From JAJFUG01 sp964473155 (GTDB lineage Bacteria; Gemmatimonadota; Glassbacteria; GWA2-58-10), in the NCBI GenBank assembly GCA_964473155.1, contig CAYYNT010000008.1:35423-99422 (forward strand): a stretch of 64,000 nt of DNA, written 5' to 3'. Below, one piece after another: positions 21,401 to 30,545 of this stretch (positions are counted from its first letter, which is position 1; the number at the start of each line of letters is the position of its first letter). A program made the translations under genes and the position numbers. The notes under the pieces were generated by a model that saw only the letters and a list, made by a program, of their open reading frames with translations, searched no databases and was not told where the DNA came from.

Positions 21401-21783
21401 ATGCGGACCTTTCGAAGATTCGCGTGGTGCCGAATCCGTATGTCGCCTCCTCGTTCCTGGACCTTTCGGCGGACAACAAGCGCATCGAGTTCGTCAATCT
21501 GCCGGCCAAGTGCACGATCCGTATCTACTCGCTGGGCGGCAACTTGGTCAACGTGCTCAACCATATCGGGACCAACCGTTACGGCTGGGGCGACTACACG
21601 GACTGGGACCGTCTGACACTGAGCCAGCCGAACGAGTACACGGGTTTCGACAACCACGGCGGCACGGAGGCCTGGAACATGCGCAACCGTTTCGGCCAGA
21701 CCGTGGCCAGCGGGCTTTATTTCTTCCACGTGACTGATGAGCGGGGGAAGACCCACACCGGCAAGTTCTACATAATCAACTGA
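18475..21783 (+). CDS. Large secreted protein with NPY / FlgD-Ig-like C-terminal sorting-type domain
   Basis: 1102 residues from the ATG at 18475, chosen for AGGAG seven bases upstream and the signal peptide it exposes (RKLNLIPALAALLCLAAGALQA). The first ~450 residues are of unknown fold and rich in Tyr/Gly/Asn; a fibronectin-III-like segment follows (PLVTIVPGDRQITLTWSD). The C-terminus carries the motif KIRVVPNPYV, then RIEFVNLPAKCTIRIYSL and ends SGLYFFHVTDERGK...GKFYIIN, the FlgD-Ig-like/type-A sorting pattern of type IX-secreted FCB proteins. It follows the TonB receptor by 55 bp and precedes the PorV-like gene by about 70 bp, so it is probably co-transcribed. This receptor/NPY protein/PorV order suggests a surface complex; its exact job is unknown. 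Confidence 0.8.
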   Translation: MRISRKLNLIPALAALLCLAAGALQAEMLQQRVPRGNNAGLGIGRLTGGGWAGPWYSAVNNTIQYPTGSGNMIYNDCGVVTYMVTRDSSGADLSPSDTIMPPDGGPGVVFLHASAYNYDEVMAIAASEPSLGKLGDVPYNRVWSSLDASELEQWPTEGRWGRSASGEPMLHGAETMFVHYGDVATTYGYGAPAGMYSGYSFFFLDYGESADMVYMNIHFQNVSEYLQYNSVANYKRIGARYPDGYTFFGAIFIPFMRQVGFGSNSNNAGWSYHPAKEIFGYWCKSPTISSFSPQEPPLIAYKVLKAPSINGETAVLVNAHVDSNTEFGVNAAWGVVRANFGSKDRYKYSMGADPHQYTADRINPFTGRQLIFWPGLVLPTDTRYNQWLWGLGGGSLQAALTPIYGEVHNIAPRDTVSLDMVMMFSPPGVKPLVAPTADIANIDAPVMQQAMAPLERRADVARTVYDGGFVLPATPSAPLVTIVPGDRQITLTWSDVNLRTPDPYYAFLQANPELDPNKVYREYDFEGYRLYRNFVGPNNAHSEKIFDCSLTANNLQFYYVDKYDNDRPYYRLRNGLRVWYALVPYDRNYDVATGLVFNLPDTASAKTWNRPGESGLYTVVPRSEASNFRAAGVEGEITFQPVAGDPIFEQSYPLAADSASRTLIDPPVYLAPSADFVFTPVIAEKMTTARNLNIQATGNRITGSGVTEPYAWRKFSFTDGSYALDSKEFTVRRRAQSVTNAVMKFNGPTDNDGQLYALDADFEYLTNGDYRTGLYQKMNIGAFTGSSDTVMAYGTNTYSTNATTRSYPAGGYTPSHPGQIRAGRFTLTWVDAGSGNLTLNVKDVTRDKSLDFVEFPDNYGWGFVTSNNFTTLWSGTGTLYSDMLANKPFADRTVKMVSALPASNTTEFGIWVNGQLWAVRGARSITMPAAGTVFTLDNAFGSWSSNYKTFTQVPDPPFPGDAWKIAISPSTLKAEDADLSKIRVVPNPYVASSFLDLSADNKRIEFVNLPAKCTIRIYSLGGNLVNVLNHIGTNRYGWGDYTDWDRLTLSQPNEYTGFDNHGGTEAWNMRNRFGQTVASGLYFFHVTDERGKTHTGKFYIIN

Positions 21784-21852
21784 GCCGGGAGGCATCCTAT
21801 GTGGACTTTAAACGCACAACTACTTTCCTCGCCGGTCGAACGGAGGTTGAGT

Positions 21853-23067
21853 ATGAGAAAAACGACGGCCAAACGAGCCCTGCGGGCGGCTTTGCTCCTG
21901 CTGACGCTGGCCGCGATGCCGCTGGCTGCGCAGGGAGTGTCGCGACAGGAATACAGCGGCCTCGACAAATACCTGGGACAGGAACGGCTTTCCAACGCCT
22001 CGTTTGTCGGGGTGCGGGCCGCTGAGTTCCTGACCATCCCGGTCGGTGCGCGCGGTATCGGCATGGGCAGCGCGTACACCGCCACGGTGGACGATATCAG
22101 CGCGGTGTGGTGGAACCCGGCCGGACTGGGTTTCCTGCAGAACAAGGAAGTCATGCTCACGGTGGTGGATTACACCCTGGACCTGAATTACTCCTATGCC
22201 GCGGCGGCTTTCCCGCTGTCCGACGGCAAGATTGTGGTGGGCGGTTTCTTCGGCTATCTGGATATCCCGGACATGGAAATCACCACTGTCGCCAATCCCG
22301 GCGGCACGGGGTCGATGTTCCGGGCCTACGATTTCCAGATGGGCGGCTCGCTGGCGCTCAATTTCAGCGACCGCTTCACCGGCGGCCTGAACCTGAAGTT
22401 CATCCATCAGGACGTGATGAGCAACATGAGCGGCGAGGCGTTCGCGATTGACGCCGGCGCGATCTACCACACAGAGTTCATGGACCGCGAGATCAAGTTC
22501 GCCTTCGCGATCCAGAACCTGGGCACGAACATCACGATGAGCGGACCGAACCTGATCAAGGCTGTAGGCGCCGAGGACCGCAGCGGCAACCTGCCCAGCG
22601 GGATGAACGACTACAGCGTCGATCCCTACGCAGTTGCCGAGCGTGGCGAGCGCTACCTGATGTACCGCACCCACACCTACCGTCTGCCCACCTCGGTCAA
22701 GATGGCGCTGTCCTATAACCTGTACTCGACCGAGAAGATGAACTGGCTGGCTTCGGGTGAAATCATGCGGCCCAGCTACATCCCGATGAGCTATGCCATG
22801 GGAACTGAGCTGAATTACAGCTACGATCCGTTCCTCTCGTTTGCCATTCGGTCGGGCTGGATGATCCAGACCGACGAGTTCGACGACAGCGCGGACCAGT
22901 TCGGCTACGAGTATTACGGGAGCGATGACGGGGCGTTCCGCGGGTTCAGCATCGGCGGCGGCGTGCAGAGAATATTCGGCACCCGCAAGATATGCTTCAA
23001 CTACGCCTATAAGAACAAGGGACGTCTTTCGGCGGATAACTTCTTTACCATGTCCTTCGGATTCTGA
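21853..23067 (+). CDS. PorV/PorQ-family outer-membrane beta-barrel protein
   Basis: 404 residues from the ATG at 21853 (GGAGG six bases upstream). A signal peptide ends near LAAQG. The family signature is clear: PVGARGIGMGSAYTATVDD followed by ISAVWWNPAGL, then alternating amphipathic strands (LNYSYAAAAFPL, GGLNLKFIHQDV) and a terminal aromatic (FFTMSFGF). PorV proteins are outer-membrane parts of the type IX secretion shuttle, and related paralogues in FCB bacteria accompany TonB receptors. Here it follows the NPY/FlgD-Ig-type protein, which would be a plausible client. No other T9SS components lie in the window. Confidence 0.85.
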   Translation: MRKTTAKRALRAALLLLTLAAMPLAAQGVSRQEYSGLDKYLGQERLSNASFVGVRAAEFLTIPVGARGIGMGSAYTATVDDISAVWWNPAGLGFLQNKEVMLTVVDYTLDLNYSYAAAAFPLSDGKIVVGGFFGYLDIPDMEITTVANPGGTGSMFRAYDFQMGGSLALNFSDRFTGGLNLKFIHQDVMSNMSGEAFAIDAGAIYHTEFMDREIKFAFAIQNLGTNITMSGPNLIKAVGAEDRSGNLPSGMNDYSVDPYAVAERGERYLMYRTHTYRLPTSVKMALSYNLYSTEKMNWLASGEIMRPSYIPMSYAMGTELNYSYDPFLSFAIRSGWMIQTDEFDDSADQFGYEYYGSDDGAFRGFSIGGGVQRIFGTRKICFNYAYKNKGRLSADNFFTMSFGF

Positions 23068-23088
23068 TCACAGTATCCTGCAGTGACG

Positions 23089-23129
23089 GAGTTCCCCCGG
23101 CGTGTCCCGCGCCGGGGGAACTCTTTCTT
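23089..23129 (+). terminator. Strong rho-independent terminator
   Basis: GAGTTCCCCCGGCG and CGCCGGGGGAACTC form a perfect 14-bp stem with a 7-base loop (TGTCCCG), followed by TTTCTT. It closes the TonB receptor operon. Confidence 0.85.
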
Positions 23130-23165
23130 GACCTGCACCTCGCCGGAACGTGAAAGGAAAGAACG

Positions 23166-25274
23166 ATGAGGTTTCGGATTTTCCGCGCCGCGGCCATGGC
23201 GGCTTTTTCCGTGCCGATATTCTGCTCATCCCTTCTTTGCCAGAGTTTCAGCGACCGCTGGAGCCATGTCTCCGAGACCTCTGCCGCAGTGTACTGGCGC
23301 GACGGGGCTATCGGCTCGGCCTCGATATCCTGGGTGGAGTACGGAAACAGCCCCGGCCTGGGCGCCAGCACGGATTCACTCCGCCGTCCACGCTGGGCGC
23401 ACCTTCACCACCTGACCGGGCTCACTCCGGGAGACACCTGCTATTACCGCATGGTGGCGCTGGACACCCTGACCGGTCTGCGCGGCGAAAGCCCCCTGCT
23501 GACACTTCTTCCGGCCCGGCGGGACAGCGCGGTCCGTATCCCGCAGGACGTGCAGGGACCGCCATATATTCTGGACCGTCCGGGGGCTTATTACGTTCTG
23601 ACTACGGACATCACCGCATCGGGCAACGCAATTCAGATCACCGCGGCGGATATAACCCTGGACCTGGACGGGCATACGGTGACTTTCGGCGACGACACCG
23701 ATGAACAGGTGTTCGGGGTGCGCTTCTCCTGCCAGGGAGCGTCAAAATTATGCAACGGGCGGATCGTGCAGGGCCGGCGTTCCGGCGACTACAGTTGCGC
23801 CATCCGCAGCAACAGCCGTCCGTACCCGACCGAAATATGCGGGATCAGCACGGATGTGCGCCTTCGCTGCGCCTACCCGGTGAATTTCCATACTCAGGCC
23901 GTGCAGCTTGACTTTCACCACAACCACCTCCAAAGCCGGGTGGTCGAGATTGAAAGCCGTCATTACCCCGGAAATGCCATCCTGCGCGTTGTGATCGGCT
24001 CCGGGGGGGGCATACACATCCATGACAACCTGCTAACCGAGGGCTGCCATCGCGGGATCATGCTCTATGAGAGCGGCCCGGATGTGGAGATAGACCACAA
24101 CGATATACAGCACCACATGCAGTTCGTGAACGGCTACGCGATCAATACCTGCCAGGGCGCGGTGATACACCACAACCGCATAACGAGCACCGGCCGGGGA
24201 ATCCATCTGACCGAGCCGGATGTGAGAGTCCACGACAACTATCTGGACCTTAAAGGCCATGTCGATCTGGACGATCTGCCCTCGGGCTCCCGTCCTTTCC
24301 AGCTTAACTACATCGAGTTGCACGGGATCAAGTTCGAGGGCAGTTCGGTCACCGGGTGCAAGGTTTATGACAATTTCGTCCGCATAGTCCAGCGCCTGCC
24401 GGTGGACTCGGACGGCCAGGGCGATCCGCTGGACAAGATCGACAACGGCGTGTATGTCCGCTCCTCCACCGGCTCCGCCAGTGGCAACGACCTTGCCGAC
24501 CCGGCGCAGAAGTGGGAGGCCGGCCGCTGGACCGGCTATTATCTCAAGTACTCGCCCGATCTGCCTCCCGTACAGATCTACGGCAACACTGAAAACTCTC
24601 TGACCGCGTACATGACCGGCGCGGCCAGCGGGCCATACTCCATCTACATGAAATGGAACTATGTCCCGCCCACGCCGTTGAACATAGCCTGTTACAATCC
24701 GGATGCCGGGAACGAGGTTTACGGCAACACGTTCGTCGCCCTGACGGAATACGCCACGACCCGTCACGGTGCGGCTTACGGCGATGCCGGGCAATGGGCC
24801 AGTCCGGTTATGTTTATAAGCATGGACAAGGGGCCGGCCTCGGGCAGCGGATATTCCATCCGGGTCAGCGACAACCGGTTCATCACCAACGATCTGTTCC
24901 TGAACTCCGACGGCGAAGTCAACATGACCGTGCGGTTCGAAAACAACCGCTTCGAGCTGGCGGGCACCCCGCGGCCGACTGAGCGCGAAAGCCGCATCCG
25001 GGCCGTGGGCGCGGCGCTGGAGGGGGCGGTTTCGGCCAACGGCAACACGTTCACCCTGGAGAGCGGCTCGCTCGACCCGGATATCAACCGCGACAGCCGG
25101 CTGAGCCTGAGTGATGTAGTTAAATACCTGATTCTGGCGCTCTCGCAGCCGGTCAATCCGGCGCTGGATTTCAACGGCGACGGGCGGGCGGGGACGGCGG
25201 ACGCGGTCCTGCTGGTCCGCGAGATATTCCGGCGCGAGGGAGCGCAGGGGACGGCTCTGAGTCAGAAAGATTAA
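23166..25274 (+). CDS. Secreted right-handed beta-helix protein with C-terminal dockerin
   Basis: 702 residues; ribosome site AAAGGAAAG upstream of the ATG. A signal peptide (to about residue 26) is followed by a fibronectin-III-like domain similar to those preceding purple acid phosphatases (DRWSHVSETSAAVYW, HLHHLTGLTPGDTCYYRM). A NosD/pectate-lyase-type parallel beta-helix covers about residues 120-600, with repeated rungs such as IHIHDNLLTEGCHRGI and DVRVHDNYLDLKGH. A type-I-like dockerin covers about 636-695 (two calcium loops, DINRDSRLSLSD and DFNGDGRAGTAD). It may bind or cleave a polysaccharide; the helix fold alone does not tell which. It is a tandem paralogue of the next gene, which lacks the dockerin. 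Confidence 0.85.
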   Translation: MRFRIFRAAAMAAFSVPIFCSSLLCQSFSDRWSHVSETSAAVYWRDGAIGSASISWVEYGNSPGLGASTDSLRRPRWAHLHHLTGLTPGDTCYYRMVALDTLTGLRGESPLLTLLPARRDSAVRIPQDVQGPPYILDRPGAYYVLTTDITASGNAIQITAADITLDLDGHTVTFGDDTDEQVFGVRFSCQGASKLCNGRIVQGRRSGDYSCAIRSNSRPYPTEICGISTDVRLRCAYPVNFHTQAVQLDFHHNHLQSRVVEIESRHYPGNAILRVVIGSGGGIHIHDNLLTEGCHRGIMLYESGPDVEIDHNDIQHHMQFVNGYAINTCQGAVIHHNRITSTGRGIHLTEPDVRVHDNYLDLKGHVDLDDLPSGSRPFQLNYIELHGIKFEGSSVTGCKVYDNFVRIVQRLPVDSDGQGDPLDKIDNGVYVRSSTGSASGNDLADPAQKWEAGRWTGYYLKYSPDLPPVQIYGNTENSLTAYMTGAASGPYSIYMKWNYVPPTPLNIACYNPDAGNEVYGNTFVALTEYATTRHGAAYGDAGQWASPVMFISMDKGPASGSGYSIRVSDNRFITNDLFLNSDGEVNMTVRFENNRFELAGTPRPTERESRIRAVGAALEGAVSANGNTFTLESGSLDPDINRDSRLSLSDVVKYLILALSQPVNPALDFNGDGRAGTADAVLLVREIFRREGAQGTALSQKD

Positions 25275-25317
25275 GTATCTGGTTTTGTTTATCCAATTCA
25301 ATCGAGGACGGGGAAAA

Positions 25318-27201
25318 ATGAAACTGACCGGAGTTGCACTGATCTTTCTGCTGTCCGCCTGCGCTGTCCATGCCGAGGAGGGCCAGTTCCAGCGGCGTTG
25401 GAGCTATGTTTCAGAAACCTCGGCGGTGCTGTACTGGCAGACCCCGGACATGGCTGACCAGAGGCTGGGGCTTGTTGAATACGGCCCAACGGCTAAACTC
25501 GGCCTGGCATCCAGCGGGCCGGATGAACCCCGCTGGGCGCACCTGCATTTTCTGAGCGGCCTGGAGAGCGGTAAAACCGTGTATTGCCGGATGGTCCTGA
25601 TCGACAGCCTGGGCCGCAGGACCGAGAGCGAAATTCTGGAGCTGCATCCGGCGCGCCGGGAAAACGCGATCCGCGTTCCGGAGGAGGTGGCAGGGCCTCC
25701 TTACCTTCTGGACCGCCCCGGCGCGACCTATATCCTGACACGCGACATAACTGTAAACGGCACGGCGTTCGAGATACGCGGGGCGGATGTGACCCTGGAC
25801 CTCGACGGGCACACGGTGGTTTTCGGCAACGACACAGCCGAGCAGGTCTACGGGGTGCGGTTCGCAAATACAGCCCCGGCAGTTCTCTGCAACGGGCGTA
25901 TCGTGCAGGGGGCGCGCTCCCGCGAATACAGCGCCGCCGTCACCAGCCGTAAACGGCCTCATCCGCTCGAAATATTCGGCATCCAGACCGATGTGCACGG
26001 TAAGTGCGCCTATCCGGCGGATTTCAGCGCCCTTTCCGATTCGAAGATCCATCACAACCACTTCTACAGCCGCACCACCGAACTTGAAAGCCGCCATTAT
26101 CCGGGCAACGCCCTTCTGCTGGCCTACATTTCGGCCGAGAGCCAGTTTATCCACATCCACGACAACCTGTTCACCGAGGGCTGCCATCGCGGGCTGCACT
26201 TGCGTGACGGGGGCCGCGGACGGATCGAGGCGGACCACAACGACATCCGCCACCATCAGCAGTACGTGAACGGCTATGCGCTCATCCCCTGCCAGGGAGC
26301 GGATATTCACCATAACCTGATCACCTCGACCGGACGCTCGATCCATCTGAATGCCGGCGGGGTCAAGGTCCACGACAACCGGATCGACACCCGCGGACAC
26401 GTTCATCTGGATGACCTGCCTGCCGGGTCCAGGCCGTTCCAACTCAACAAGATCGAGTTGCACGGGATAAAGTTCGAGGGCCGCAATGCTCGCGACTGCC
26501 AAGTTTACAATAACTTTGTCCGTATCACCCAGTTCCCCCCGGCCGATTCCGGCGGTTACGGCGATCCGGTCAACAAGCGGCGCAACGGGGTCTATGTGCG
26601 CTCCTCCGCCGACAGTCTCGCCGGGGGCAGGCTTTTCGACAGCCGCGCCCGCTGGGAAAAAGACCGCTGGAAGGGCTACCGGGTCCGCTACAGCGAGTCC
26701 AGTCCGCCCGTGCTGATCACCGGAAACGATTCCACAAGCCTGAGCGCGGAGTTCAAAGGCAGACCCGGCGGCTGGTACTCTATCTACATGCCCTGGGAGT
26801 TTGTCCCTCCCACCCCGCTGAACCTGGGCGGAAACAATCCTGAGGCGATGAACGATATACACGGCAACACGTTTATCGCCGTGACCCACTACCGCGACCT
26901 GCGTCACGGCGGCTACGGCGACACGGGCAACTGGGCCTCCTGTATCATGTTCGTGAGCATGAACCGGGGCGCGGCGCCGGAGGGGAAATACAACAGCCGG
27001 GTGTACGGCAATGTGTTCATGGGCAACGACCTGTTCCTGAACAGCTATGAGCCGGTGAACATGACCGTGAAGATTGAGAACAACACTTTCCGCCTGCTGA
27101 ATCAGCCTTTTACCACCGGCCGTCCGGACGGCCGTCTGCGCAATCTCGGCCCGGAGCTTGAAAAGGCGGTGCTCGATTCGGGGAACAAGTTTGAGAAATA
27201 A
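25318..27201 (+). CDS. Secreted beta-helix protein, paralogue of the preceding gene
   Basis: 627 residues from the ATG at 25318 (GGGG upstream); an upstream in-frame start adds 11 residues before the signal sequence. The signal is MKLTGVALIFLLSACAVHA; LLSAC fits a lipobox but the following AVHA-EE could equally be a signal-peptidase I site. It shares the whole layout of the preceding protein: the Fn3-like start (RRWSYVSETSAVLYW), the beta-helix with near-identical rungs (FIHIHDNLFTEGCHRGL, HGIKFEGRNARD), and the end at the helix without a dockerin. The two arose by tandem duplication and then differed in their tail. Confidence 0.82.
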   Translation: MKLTGVALIFLLSACAVHAEEGQFQRRWSYVSETSAVLYWQTPDMADQRLGLVEYGPTAKLGLASSGPDEPRWAHLHFLSGLESGKTVYCRMVLIDSLGRRTESEILELHPARRENAIRVPEEVAGPPYLLDRPGATYILTRDITVNGTAFEIRGADVTLDLDGHTVVFGNDTAEQVYGVRFANTAPAVLCNGRIVQGARSREYSAAVTSRKRPHPLEIFGIQTDVHGKCAYPADFSALSDSKIHHNHFYSRTTELESRHYPGNALLLAYISAESQFIHIHDNLFTEGCHRGLHLRDGGRGRIEADHNDIRHHQQYVNGYALIPCQGADIHHNLITSTGRSIHLNAGGVKVHDNRIDTRGHVHLDDLPAGSRPFQLNKIELHGIKFEGRNARDCQVYNNFVRITQFPPADSGGYGDPVNKRRNGVYVRSSADSLAGGRLFDSRARWEKDRWKGYRVRYSESSPPVLITGNDSTSLSAEFKGRPGGWYSIYMPWEFVPPTPLNLGGNNPEAMNDIHGNTFIAVTHYRDLRHGGYGDTGNWASCIMFVSMNRGAAPEGKYNSRVYGNVFMGNDLFLNSYEPVNMTVKIENNTFRLLNQPFTTGRPDGRLRNLGPELEKAVLDSGNKFEK

Positions 27202-27297
27202 GCGCGCGGAGCATGTAAGCGGCTATATTTTTAAGCTTTGCGATACTTTGTCGCGGGATAAATGAAGATACAGGGTTGTCTTAAAAGTCTTGAAAGC

Positions 27298-27321
27298 AGG
27301 GGCACGGCGCGCCGTGCCCCT
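27298..27321. repeat. Perfect 24-bp GC-rich palindrome (REP-like)
   Basis: AGGGGCACGGCG followed by its exact reverse complement CGCCGTGCCCCT. It lies between the convergent beta-helix and RND pump genes (27202-27455) and could serve as a terminator for both. It has the same style as the palindrome at 4015-4042 but different arms. No gene is seen in the rest of the gap. Confidence 0.75.
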
Positions 27322-27455
27322 ACAGAACTACAGCCCTTGCAAAGAGTTATAATTTGCAACAATTTACAAATAATCAACAAAAATGGATTTTTGGGTCAAA
27401 TCCGTTTGTCATTTCACCGGCCTGACCCGCTGAAGACCGGACCTCAGCCGGAAAC

Positions 27456-30400
27456 CTATGCTTCGCGCTCCGGACGCTGAGCCTTTTCCTCCATCCAGGT
27501 GAACACCACCGGCAGGACCAGCAGGGTGAGAGCCGTGGAGGTGACCAGCCCGCCCATGACAACCACGGCCAGCGGCTTCTGGATATCCGCCCCGCTGCCG
27601 GTGGCGTAAAGCATGGGCAGATGACCGATGAAGCTTGTCAAAGCGGTCATGAGCAGGGGACGGAAACGGAGGTCGCATCCTTCCCGAACCGTGTCGGCGA
27701 GGTTCTTCCCGGCCTTGCGCAACTGTATGAAAAAGGCCATGAGCACCACTCCGTTCTGCACCGCTATGCCCAGCAATACTATGAAAGCGATGTAAGCTGA
27801 AACCGACAGCTCCATTCCGAAAGCAACCACGGCGATGATGCCGCCTACCAGCGCGAAAGGAAGGTTCAGGAGCACAAGGAGTGAATGGCTGATGGAGCCC
27901 AGTGCAAGGTAGAGCAGGACCAGGATCAAAACGAGGGCGACAGGAACCACAACTGATAACTGCCGCATGGCCCTTTGCTGGTTCTCGAACTGCCCCCCCA
28001 ACTCCATGAAATATCCGGAGGGCAATTCTTTTTGTATCGTTTTCAGCTTCTCCTGCGCCTCGTCCACGAAACCACCCAGGTCACGTCCGCGAATGTTCGT
28101 TTCCACTACCACGCGCCGCATCCCTTTCTCGCGGCTTATCTGAGCCGGAGCTTCGACTTCCTTAATCTCGGCCAGTCTGGACAGCGGCACCCGCTCACCG
28201 CCAGGGGCAGGGATCAGGAGCCGGCTTACCGCATCGATATCCTTGCGGGCCTCCTCGTTAAAGCGCACGGTGATGGCGATCCGTCGCTGCTCCTCGATAA
28301 GAGTGCCTGCCTTCTTCCCGGCGATAGCTGTCTCAATCGCGGTATTGATGTCGGCGATGTTGATGCCGAAACGGGCGGCTTCTTCCTTCTTGATCACTAC
28401 TTCCCACTGGTTCATCCCGGAAACCTGCTCCACTTTAATATCCGCTGCGCCCTCAATGCCGTTCAGGATAAGAGCGATCTGATCGGCGTAGCCCTTGAGC
28501 TTCTCCAGATCGGGGCCGAACACCTTGACCGCCAGATCGCTCTTTATGCCTGAAATAAGCTCGTTCACGCGCAAAGCGATGGGTTGCGAGAAGGAAAGAC
28601 GCAGACCTGGAATCTCCGAGAGGTCTTTATTAATCGCTTCAACCAGTTCTGCCTTGCTGCGGCCTGTGTTCCAATCCTTTCTGGGTTTGAGCATGATAAA
28701 AATATCGGTCTGCTCAGGTCCCATCGGGTCTTCGGAAATTTCAGCCCGGCCTGTTTTGCTGATCACGGTTTCCACTTCCGGGAACTTCAAAAGCCGCTTC
28801 TCGATAAAGCCGGCCACATTCACCGAACCGTCCAGCGAGGCGTTGGGAAGACGCACGGCGTTGATTGCGATAGAACCTTCGTCCAGGGTCGGAATAAACT
28901 CGGTGCCGATAAAAGGAGTCAGGGCGGCGGCCAGCACAAGTGAAGCTCCCGAAATTATCACCGTCTTTTTCGGCCGGGCCACCGCCTTATCCAACAGCCA
29001 CAGGTAACCGTTATGGAACCTGCGTATAAAACCGAATTCCCGTTCTTTCTCCTGTTTAAGAACCAGATTGGTCAGCACCGGAACCACGGTCAACGCCACC
29101 AGCAGCGACACCAGCAGTGCGATCAGCATGGTGGTGACCAGCGGACCGAACATCTTGCCTTCAACACCCTGCAAAGAGTACAGGGGCATTAGAATTACAG
29201 CGATAATAAGCACCGAGAAAGCCACGGGACTGGCCACTTCATGCACGGCCTTAATTATCTCTTGCCGCTTATTTTTATGGTCATGCTCCCGGGCCAGGCG
29301 GCGGCGGATGTTTTCCACCACCACGATAGAGGCGTCCACCACCATTCCTACAGAGAAAGCCAGACCGCCCAGGCTCATGAGGTTCGAGGACAGTCCTGTT
29401 TTGCTCATGACAATGAAGGAGATCAGGAATGTCAGCGGCAAGGTGAAGACTACGATCATGGCTGTGCGCAGTTCGGCCAGAAAAAGAAACAGCACCAGTA
29501 TGACAAATATCCCGCCTTCCCTCAACGCGTTCATTACAGTCCCGATGCAGGTCTCGATGAGTGCGGTGCGGTCATAAAAGACATTGATCCGAGTCCCTTC
29601 CGGCAGAGTCTCCTGGATTTTACCGATAGCCGCTTTGACCCTGGTGACGACATCCTTTGAGTTCTCCCCCTTCAGCATGATGACCATTCCGGCCACCACT
29701 TCGCCCTTGCCGTCACGGGTGGCGGCGCCCTGACGGGGTTCGACTCCGATGACAACTTCGGCCACATCCTTCACTTTGACCGGCGTGCCATCGCTGGCTT
29801 TGAGGACGATCTGCTCGATATCAGGAATATCCTTCAGTAGCCCCACACCCCGCAGATAGCTCTGCTCCCAGCCTCGCACCAGGACGCCACCGCCCGCATT
29901 GGCGTTGTTTTTCTCGATAGCCTCCGTCACCCCGTCCACAGTAAGGCCGTATTTCAGGAGCTTGTCAGGGTAAAGGAGAACCTGATACTGCTTGACATAT
30001 CCGCCGAAACTGTTGACTTCGTTGACGCCGGGAATCGGCTTGAGCAACGGGGTGACTATCCAATCCTGGATAGTGCGCAAGTCCATCGGTGAGAAACCCT
30101 CACCCTCCAGCGTATATTGAAAGATTTCTCCCAGCCCGGTGCTGATCGGTCCCAGTTCCGGCTCCACGCCGGGAGGCAGTTTCTCCCTTACATCGGCAAG
30201 CCGCTCGAAGACCACCTGGCGTGTCCAGTACGTATCCATACCGTCCTCAAAGATCACGACCACCTGGGACAGTTCGGATTTGGAGAGGGAGCGCACCTGC
30301 TTCACTTGAGGCAGCCCCCCCATCGCCTGCTCGATAGGGTAGCTGACCTGCTGCTCCACATCCACCGCGGCAAGCCCCGGTGATTTGGAGAGAATCATCA

Positions 30401-30536
30401 CCTGAGTATTCGACACATCGGGAAAAGCATCGATGGGCAGACGTTTCCAGGCGATCACGCCCAGAATCAGGAGGATGCCGGTCAGGATCAGCACCAGAAA
30501 ATGATTTCTCAGGATCCAGGCAATTAGCTTGTCCAA
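27456..30536 (-). CDS. czcA: Heavy-metal efflux RND pump (CzcA/CusA family)
   Basis: 1026 residues, close to the usual family length. Inner-membrane proton-driven pump with the HME-RND pattern: N-terminal helix, FPDVSNTQVMILSKSPG, SYPIEQAMGGLPQV, a second pore-domain repeat and twelve predicted helices. In TM4 the sequence FSVGMVVDASIVVVEN keeps the proton-relay Asp (CzcA D408) and Glu (E415), but the first CzcA Asp (D402) is Ser, closer to the Cu/Ag-type CusA arrangement. The start codon is TTG (30534-30536) with AGGAG seven bases upstream. It is the third gene of the efflux operon, 9 bp after the adaptor. The exported metal (Cu/Ag versus Co/Zn/Cd) cannot be fixed from sequence. Confidence 0.92.
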   Translation of the reverse strand: MDKLIAWILRNHFLVLILTGILLILGVIAWKRLPIDAFPDVSNTQVMILSKSPGLAAVDVEQQVSYPIEQAMGGLPQVKQVRSLSKSELSQVVVIFEDGMDTYWTRQVVFERLADVREKLPPGVEPELGPISTGLGEIFQYTLEGEGFSPMDLRTIQDWIVTPLLKPIPGVNEVNSFGGYVKQYQVLLYPDKLLKYGLTVDGVTEAIEKNNANAGGGVLVRGWEQSYLRGVGLLKDIPDIEQIVLKASDGTPVKVKDVAEVVIGVEPRQGAATRDGKGEVVAGMVIMLKGENSKDVVTRVKAAIGKIQETLPEGTRINVFYDRTALIETCIGTVMNALREGGIFVILVLFLFLAELRTAMIVVFTLPLTFLISFIVMSKTGLSSNLMSLGGLAFSVGMVVDASIVVVENIRRRLAREHDHKNKRQEIIKAVHEVASPVAFSVLIIAVILMPLYSLQGVEGKMFGPLVTTMLIALLVSLLVALTVVPVLTNLVLKQEKEREFGFIRRFHNGYLWLLDKAVARPKKTVIISGASLVLAAALTPFIGTEFIPTLDEGSIAINAVRLPNASLDGSVNVAGFIEKRLLKFPEVETVISKTGRAEISEDPMGPEQTDIFIMLKPRKDWNTGRSKAELVEAINKDLSEIPGLRLSFSQPIALRVNELISGIKSDLAVKVFGPDLEKLKGYADQIALILNGIEGAADIKVEQVSGMNQWEVVIKKEEAARFGINIADINTAIETAIAGKKAGTLIEEQRRIAITVRFNEEARKDIDAVSRLLIPAPGGERVPLSRLAEIKEVEAPAQISREKGMRRVVVETNIRGRDLGGFVDEAQEKLKTIQKELPSGYFMELGGQFENQQRAMRQLSVVVPVALVLILVLLYLALGSISHSLLVLLNLPFALVGGIIAVVAFGMELSVSAYIAFIVLLGIAVQNGVVLMAFFIQLRKAGKNLADTVREGCDLRFRPLLMTALTSFIGHLPMLYATGSGADIQKPLAVVVMGGLVTSTALTLLVLPVVFTWMEEKAQRPEREA

Positions 30537-30545
30537 GGTTATCTC

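Noticed and set aside
19162..21795. Very long minus-strand open frame (about 877 residues) opposite the NPY-type secreted protein, and similar ones at 40283-43546, 10736-12379 and 49979-51802
   Set aside because: They are antisense to strong genes of high GC content, have no ribosome sites or recognisable domains, and their composition follows from the opposite strand's codon bias.
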